Assembly: GCA_964533705.1 (NCBI GenBank) | Contig: CAZHMN010000099.1 | Location: 1-9,028, forward strand | From: CAZHMN01 sp964533705 | GTDB lineage: Bacteria > Electryoneota > B3-LCP | Reading direction: 5' to 3' | Length of the DNA stretch: 9,028 bases | Shown here: positions 5,190 to 9,028 of the stretch, piece by piece | How the letters are laid out: every line of letters begins with the position of its first letter | How positions within the stretch are numbered: position 1 is the first letter of the stretch | Translations under genes and position numbers: made by a program | The notes under the pieces: model-generated | The model's input: the letters and a program-made list of their open reading frames with translations, nothing else | What the model was told of the DNA's origin: nothing | Database searches by the model: none

Positions 5190-5975
5190 TCACCCTAACA
5201 GATTATCCAGCGCCATCATAATGATGAAGCCCACGATAACTCCGTAGGTGGCGACGCGTTCGTTGCCTTCACGATGTGTTTCGGGGATGATTTCGTCAGA
5301 GATAACGAAGAGCATGGCGCCGGCGGCGAAGGCCAGAGCGGCGGGCAGCACGGGCATGGCGATGGTCACCAGACCCGCTCCAAAGATGCCGCCGATGGGC
5401 TCGACGAGACCCGTTAAAAAAGCGATAAACCAGGCGAAGAGAAGTGTTTTCCCGTCGCGAATTAAAGGCAACGCCACGGCCAGCCCTTCGGGCATATTCT
5501 GGATGCCGATGCCGATGGCCAGCGCCAATCCCCCGCCGAAATCACCCGTTCCGAAGCCGACACCGACCGCCATCCCTTCGGGAAAATTGTGAATGGTAAT
5601 CGCCAGAATAAAAAGCGTCACGCGGGGCAGCTTGGAGGGCGGCCCCTCCCGACCCATGACGGTATGAAAATGCGGCACGATCTTATCAACCAGGTCCAGT
5701 CCCCAGCCCCCGATGAAGATGAAGAGGCAGGTCACCAGGACGGCATATAACGCCGATCCGTAGATATCCGAACCGTACTCAATTGCAGGGATCACCAGCG
5801 AGAAGGAGGTGGCCGCCAGCATCACGCCGGCCGCCAAACCCAGAAGGCCGTTCATCAAGCTGCGGGGAACGGCTTCGGGTTTCAGGAAAAACCCCGGCAA
5901 GGCGCCGACTCCCGTCGCCAGTCCCGCACCCAGCGAGGCGACGACTCCCCAGAAAAGGATTTCGGAAGAGGTCAT
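5190..5975 (-). CDS. ZIP family divalent metal transporter (GufA-like)
   Basis: The 261-residue inner-membrane protein has about eight hydrophobic helices and moves divalent metals, typically zinc or iron, into the cytoplasm. The paired metal-binding motifs are plain: HNFPEG (129-134) and QNMPEG (159-164), followed by VEPIGG (191-196) and DEIIPETH (227-234), the pattern of the bacterial GufA/ZupT-like branch. A short histidine loop, PHFH (101-104), lies between helices 3 and 4. ATG at 5975 is preferred, with AGGAG 12 bases upstream; a GTG at 5984 adds three residues (MRI) but sits only 3 bases from AGGAG. No clear promoter was found. The tRNA lies 138 bp upstream on the same strand with no terminator between, so co-transcription is possible. 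Metal specificity cannot be read from sequence. Confidence 0.92.
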   Translation of the reverse strand: MTSSEILFWGVVASLGAGLATGVGALPGFFLKPEAVPRSLMNGLLGLAAGVMLAATSFSLVIPAIEYGSDIYGSALYAVLVTCLFIFIGGWGLDLVDKIVPHFHTVMGREGPPSKLPRVTLFILAITIHNFPEGMAVGVGFGTGDFGGGLALAIGIGIQNMPEGLAVALPLIRDGKTLLFAWFIAFLTGLVEPIGGIFGAGLVTIAMPVLPAALAFAAGAMLFVISDEIIPETHREGNERVATYGVIVGFIIMMALDNLLG

Positions 5976-6113
5976 GATCCTCACCGGCTCCTAAAAAAAT
6001 CGCAATGCCAAAGCTTGAGGTTGTATCCCAGAAAACCATCGCAACAAAATAGCTTTGATTTTCGTATAAAAATATGAGGGATTAAAAGCATCACTTCGGA
6101 AAAACCTTAAGCG

Positions 6114-6187
6114 TCCCCCGGACTGGATTTGAACCAGTGACTTTCAACTTAGCAGGTTGATGTTCTATCCAGCTGAACTACCGGGGG
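6114..6187 (-). tRNA. tRNA with anticodon GCU (serine codons AGC/AGU) in a class I body
   Basis: Read on the minus strand: acceptor CCCCCGG/CCGGGGG (7 perfect pairs), U8-A9, D-arm GTTC-AGCTGGATA-GAAC, A26, anticodon stem TCAAC/GTTGA with loop CTGCTAA, variable loop AAGTC (5 nt), T-arm ACTGG-TTCAAAT-CCAGT, and discriminator A73. The anticodon is GCU. Serine tRNAs normally have a long variable arm and, in bacteria, usually G73; here the variable loop is short and base 73 is A. A20, C35, U36 and A73 match known E. coli arginine tRNA identity features, and the loop differs from the usual tRNA-Arg(UCU) loop at base 34 only. CCA is not encoded (CGC follows). Two flanking bases extend the acceptor pairing to 9 bp. 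The structure is certain, the amino acid is not. Confidence 0.85.
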
Positions 6188-6200
6188 ACAAGTTTTTAAC

Positions 6201-6242
6201 AAAAAAAACCGGAGTGTTGGGCATTAGTCTTATACACTCCGG
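6201..6242 (-). terminator. Intrinsic terminator between the leader promoter and the tRNA
   Basis: On the minus strand CCGGAGTGT (6242-6234) pairs perfectly with ACACTCCGG (6217-6209) around a 16-base loop and runs directly into eight T (6208-6201). The tRNA begins 13 bases later. It ends a transcript of about 80 nt from the promoter at 6288-6316 or acts as an attenuator for the tRNA. Confidence 0.85.
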
Positions 6243-6280
6243 TCAGTCGAAAGTCATGTCCAGTTGGACATCAACCTGCT
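6201..6280 (-). ncRNA. Predicted ~80-nt leader or small RNA complementary to the tRNA anticodon arm
   Basis: The promoter spacing puts the transcript start near 6280. From there AGCAGGTTGATGT (6280-6268) is an exact 13-nt complement of tRNA bases 24-36 (6151-6163), ending on the third anticodon base. TGACTTTC (6256-6249) is complementary to tRNA bases 42-49. Between them ATGTCCA/TGGACAT (6271-6265 with 6262-6256) forms a hairpin. The terminator follows. It could be a free small RNA or a regulated tRNA leader; the complementarity is observed, the function is inference. Confidence 0.5.
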
Positions 6281-6287
6281 GATTATA

Positions 6288-6316
6288 AATATAATGCATT
6301 AAGATGTATTTGTCAA
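6288..6316 (-). promoter_or_regulatory. Strong sigma-70-type promoter upstream of the leader and tRNA
   Basis: The minus strand shows a consensus TTGACA (6316-6311), a 17-bp spacer and TATATT (6293-6288). A start seven bases downstream falls at about 6280. No other good promoter is visible between here and the tRNA. Confidence 0.8.
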
Positions 6317-6508
6317 GCATTTTTTAAAATTTCTGAAATTTTGGGATTATTAGTTCTAAGAGCAAATTATGCCTGAATACTTGATATGTTTCTGATTCCC
6401 GCAACAAATTTATATTTTCTCAACGAATAAGTCAAGTCACTTTATGTGATTCTATTTCAATTATAACGATGCGCAAAACCTCATTCATTTCTTAGTCCGG
6501 TATAGAAA
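6317..6508. other. AT-rich intergenic stretch
   Basis: No gene was seen. The minus strand has a weaker promoter-like pair, TTGACT then TAAATT at 17 bp (about 6411-6439), which could be a second start for the leader-tRNA unit. The rest is AT-rich with no structure that I can defend. Confidence 0.4.
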
Positions 6509-6509
6509 G

Positions 6510-6532
6510 GGGGCGACCCGATGGGTCGCCCC
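6510..6532. repeat. Palindrome family C copy, perfect 10-bp stem
   Basis: GGGGCGACCC (6510-6519) and GGGTCGCCCC (6523-6532) are exact complements with a 3-base loop. It matches 4789-4811 at 20 of 23 bases. On the minus strand it is followed by CTTTCTAT, a weak T-rich tail, and it lies about 80 bp after the stop at 6613. It could therefore also end that gene's transcript. Confidence 0.7.
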
Positions 6533-6551
6533 AGTGCTAAGAATGAATTAT

Positions 6552-6597
6552 AGGGGCAGGTTTCCACGAAGTGGTGGCTTCGCCACAAACTTGCCCT
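6552..6597. repeat. Nested palindrome, family A copy 2
   Basis: The outer stem GGGCAGGTTT/AAACTTGCCC (6554-6563 with 6587-6596, one wobble) encloses CGAAG/CTTCG (6567-6571 with 6578-6582). The core CCACGAAGTGGTG matches that of 130-173 read on the other strand at all but one position. It begins 15 bp after the stop of the secreted-protein gene. Confidence 0.7.
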
Positions 6598-6612
6598 ACT
6601 GTCTCGTGGATA

Positions 6613-8862
6613 CTACTTGATCAGAATCATCTTCTGGACGGCGGTGAAGTCACCCGCGCTCAGGCAGTACAGGTACATACCTGAGGCCAAGCCAGAAGCG
6701 TCAAAGACAGCTTCATGCACTCCCGCGTCCCGCCAGCCGTCAACCAACCTGGCCACCAGACGCCCGTTGACGTCATAGACGCTGAGTGTTACTCGAGCGG
6801 CTTCCGGCAGAGCATAGCCGATGGTGGTGGTGGGATTGAAGGGATTGGGATGAGCGCTGATCAGAGCGAATTCAGAAGGCACCTCGACCGCTGATGAGTT
6901 CATCCAGGATTCGAAGCCCTCACCGTAGTTCGCCCAGCTGGTGACCAGAGTGCCATCGCCTACGGTCAGCTTCTCGAAGTTGAAGCTGTCGCTATCCCAG
7001 ACGGTGCTGGGATGGATGCCCACGTAGGCATTGTAGCTGTAGGTCCCCGGAGGTGCTCCGCCAGGCACGGACTGGGTGCGATCGCGATTAGGGGAAACGC
7101 CGCCAGGGAGAGTCACATTAATCGGTCCGATGATCGGGCCGAAAATTGAACCGTTCGGCAGCGTGGCATCGGTCCAGACATCAAAGGTTTGAGCTGTGCC
7201 TTCATTATTAGCAACGGCAATGTTGAAATCGAACGATCCACCAGAAGCCGGAATCTGGATGGGCGTACCGTAGGGGGTCAACGTGACGGTTACGTCCGGA
7301 ACCGCCCCCGGCTCGCTGATTTGGGTGCGAATCATCACGTCGTGCGTTTCAGCGTTGCGGAATGGAGCCCACACCCCAGTGAACTCCCAGCTCTGGCGCG
7401 ATCCGATCTGACCGGCTGAATTATCAGTACCGAGCGATGTGCTGTTGTCACCGGTCATATGCCAGGCGACGTAATAGGCCCCGTCATCGATCACAATGTT
7501 CTGAGCCGATACGTCAACGGTGTACCATTGATTGGCAGCACTGACATTGACCGTCGTGGTGAAGAGTTCGTTGCCGGGAGCACCGCCGACTTCATCGTAG
7601 ATCGTCGCGGTAAAGGTAGGCAGTGTGGAAACGGATGTGATGAAGTAGCGGATGTCATCTATTCTCACCGGGTATGTCGGCGGGACAAAGCGCTGCCCCA
7701 GGCCGCCGTTTCCACCCATCCAGCTCCAGGCCTGTTCGGAAGTGCCGTCGTCATAAAGCAGTACACCGGGGATATTCAACACATGGCACTCCGTTGTCTT
7801 GTCATCATTATTGGGATTCATGTCACCCGCCAGTACCACCTGGCATTTGACGAAATACTGTCCGTTGGCGGCGGGCGTCCAGTTGGGCGTGAAGGTGACT
7901 TCCAATTCTTCGCCGGGGGCTAAAGGCCCAACAATTGTGGACTGGTTGTAAACGCTGCCGCCGCCTTCCTGCATAATCTGACAGAAAACTCCAATGTTGT
8001 TCTCCGTCTGGTTACCGGTGTTCTTCACTCTGGCCCAGGGCGTTACGGCGTCGCCGTTGACCACGAAAAACCCTTCCGAGTTTTCATTGGCGCTGGCGAT
8101 CGTGGCCATGTCGTGAACGACATAGGTTACCTCATCCGGGTACTCAAAAAGCACGGCATAGTCGCTGGTGACGTAGGCGTCGTGGGAGTGTTCCAGGCCT
8201 ACCTGTCCGTTGTTGTTCTCGATGCCGATCAGGATGTCATCGTTGGATACGGTCCCCTCCTGGTAGCCGTATTGGAAGGTGATGGAGCTGTCGGTATCGG
8301 TCAGGATGACCTGAAAGGAGTGCGGCCCATCAATGACGCCCGTACCGACCCAGGGGTGTATCCCCTCGAAGGAAACGATCAGGGTGTCAACGTTGTTCGT
8401 CCAGCGATAAACCGCATCCGTAACTCCCGGCTGCCCCGGCCACCAATCCGCGATGTACACGGCGAGAAAGTCGTTGGGCGTCGAATTCAGCGGAATCGAA
8501 TTGGGGAACGGCTGGGCGATGTTGTAGGGAGATCCGAACTTAATGTAGCCGTTGGATCCGATGTAGTACTGGGTGACGTCGTACCAGTAGTAATGGAAGG
8601 GGAATCCTATGTTAAAGGGCCCTACCCAGTTGTCATCACCCAGTCCCGTGACCAGCGTACCGATGCCGGAAATGTCAATCCAGTTGTACACCGGGCCACC
8701 CGGTTCGTTGGAATCAATCCAGGTGTAACCGTAATCGTCCGGGCCGCCGGTGGCATCAATTCCGGGTTCAACCACACCGCTCCAATCGCCCAAGGGCACG
8801 TTGGCCAAACCCAGTCCCGCTGTGATCAAGATCGAGATAAAACCGATCATCACTTTTTTCAT
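6613..8862 (-). CDS. Large secreted multidomain protein with C-terminal sorting domain
   Basis: The 749-residue protein starts with a signal peptide (1-20, LGLANVPLG). About 80-242 form a beta-rich domain with the FNIGFPFHYY, YIGSNGYIKFG, FQVILTDTDSSITFQY and IGIENNNGQVGLE pattern seen in nidogen-like extracellular domains. About 248-363 look like a CARDB-type Ig domain (VKNTGNQTENN, LAPGEELEVTF). About 367-516 resemble a jelly-roll module, and 521-632 another Ig-like domain. Residues 665-749 are a FlgD/Por-type sorting domain, with HPNPFNPTTTIGYALPE, VYDVNGRLV and LASGMYLY, ending KMILIK. By family knowledge this suggests export by type IX secretion or a related system and attachment to or release from the cell surface. 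No catalytic motif was seen; adhesion or binding is the plausible role. GGAGGAGG lies six bases before the ATG. Confidence 0.88.
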   Translation of the reverse strand: MKKVMIGFISILITAGLGLANVPLGDWSGVVEPGIDATGGPDDYGYTWIDSNEPGGPVYNWIDISGIGTLVTGLGDDNWVGPFNIGFPFHYYWYDVTQYYIGSNGYIKFGSPYNIAQPFPNSIPLNSTPNDFLAVYIADWWPGQPGVTDAVYRWTNNVDTLIVSFEGIHPWVGTGVIDGPHSFQVILTDTDSSITFQYGYQEGTVSNDDILIGIENNNGQVGLEHSHDAYVTSDYAVLFEYPDEVTYVVHDMATIASANENSEGFFVVNGDAVTPWARVKNTGNQTENNIGVFCQIMQEGGGSVYNQSTIVGPLAPGEELEVTFTPNWTPAANGQYFVKCQVVLAGDMNPNNDDKTTECHVLNIPGVLLYDDGTSEQAWSWMGGNGGLGQRFVPPTYPVRIDDIRYFITSVSTLPTFTATIYDEVGGAPGNELFTTTVNVSAANQWYTVDVSAQNIVIDDGAYYVAWHMTGDNSTSLGTDNSAGQIGSRQSWEFTGVWAPFRNAETHDVMIRTQISEPGAVPDVTVTLTPYGTPIQIPASGGSFDFNIAVANNEGTAQTFDVWTDATLPNGSIFGPIIGPINVTLPGGVSPNRDRTQSVPGGAPPGTYSYNAYVGIHPSTVWDSDSFNFEKLTVGDGTLVTSWANYGEGFESWMNSSAVEVPSEFALISAHPNPFNPTTTIGYALPEAARVTLSVYDVNGRLVARLVDGWRDAGVHEAVFDASGLASGMYLYCLSAGDFTAVQKMILIK

Positions 8863-8899
8863 GTCTGCCTCCTCCTTATTTTTTGGTACAAAAGAAAAT

Positions 8900-8925
8900 G
8901 TCCTGAGGGCTTATCCCCCCAGGAC
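8900..8925 (-). promoter_or_regulatory. Hairpin in the 5'UTR of the secreted-protein gene
   Basis: GTCCTG and CAGGAC (8925-8920 with 8905-8900 on the minus strand) enclose further G-C pairs and are followed by ATTTTCTTTT. It sits between the promoter (8971-8999) and the ribosome binding site. It could be an attenuator-like or mRNA-stabilising element. Confidence 0.5.
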
Positions 8926-8970
8926 TATTTTATTGATCAGGGTTCAGGCAATGCAAAGCAGGTGAGTTTC

Positions 8971-8999
8971 AATATAAAGATATTTTATACAAAATGCAA
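8971..8999 (-). promoter_or_regulatory. Sigma-70-type promoter for the secreted-protein gene
   Basis: The minus strand has TTGCAT (8999-8994), a 17-bp spacer and TATATT (8976-8971). The start near 8964 implies a 5'UTR of about 100 nt that includes the hairpin at 8900-8925. Confidence 0.7.
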
Positions 9000-9028
9000 G
9001 AGATTTTTTCTATCGGAGATGATTTTTT

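Noticed and set aside
4722..5198. A 158-codon frame starting inside the protease gene and crossing the second gap
   Set aside because: Only the part from 4839 has a ribosome binding site and a sensible product; the part beyond 5065 crosses 100 N.
6253..6271. Tiny leader peptide on the minus strand (ATG-TCC-AAC-TGG-ACA-TGA, M-S-N-W-T)
   Set aside because: Five codons with only a weak AGG upstream are expected by chance, and there is no run of regulatory codons.
6201..6280. A T-box riboswitch
   Set aside because: The conserved T-box sequence and stem I motifs are absent, the complementarity is to the anticodon arm and not the CCA end, and the gene downstream is a tRNA.
7189..7923. Plus-strand frames opposite the secreted-protein gene
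   Set aside because: They are antisense shadows with no ribosome binding site or recognisable domains.

Overview
The window reads as a scaffold from an uncultured bacterium, probably in the FCB superphylum (Bacteroidota, Zixibacteria, KSB1, Cloacimonadota and relatives). The main evidence is a 749-residue secreted protein that ends in the PNPFNPTTTI-type C-terminal sorting domain typical of that group. Two runs of exactly 100 N (3134-3233 and 5066-5165) look like scaffold-joining gaps. Gene order across them is therefore not certain, and the scaffold could be chimeric there.

Layout, left to right. A gene tail (1-96, +) is followed by about 660 bp with no credible gene but many palindromes. 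Two independent minus-strand units come next, each with a promoter and an intrinsic terminator: a small two-helix membrane protein (823-1074) and a 12-helix MFS transporter related to the POT branch (1334-2707). Then comes about 600 bp of repeats and the first gap. A small secreted protein built from 13-residue YVVDYxSQAD repeats follows (3325-3660, -). Next are a run of six consecutive hairpins (3781-4001) and two plus-strand phage-like genes: a prohead-protease-like protein (4021-4761) and a membrane-anchored coiled-coil protein cut by the second gap (4839-5065). After that lie a ZIP/GufA-type metal transporter (5190-5975, -), a tRNA with anticodon GCU (6114-6187, -) preceded by a promoter, a short leader and a strong intrinsic terminator, and finally the secreted multidomain protein (6613-8862, -).

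Most minus-strand genes have near-consensus sigma-70-like promoters (TTGACA or TTGCAT, 17-18 bp, TATATT or TATCAT). They look like separately transcribed housekeeping or accessory genes, not one operon. The tRNA and the ZIP gene are the possible exception: they lie 138 bp apart on the same strand with no terminator seen between them.

Two things stand out. The first is the tRNA locus. The tRNA carries a serine anticodon in a short-variable-loop body that has arginine-tRNA-like features. The leader between its only visible promoter and an intrinsic terminator is complementary over 13 nt to the anticodon arm, ending at the anticodon. The second is the density of dispersed palindromes. At least three families recur in this window, sometimes as exact inverted copies, and one copy supplies the stop codon of the protease-like gene. 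Product calls rest on motif recognition by eye; no database search was possible.
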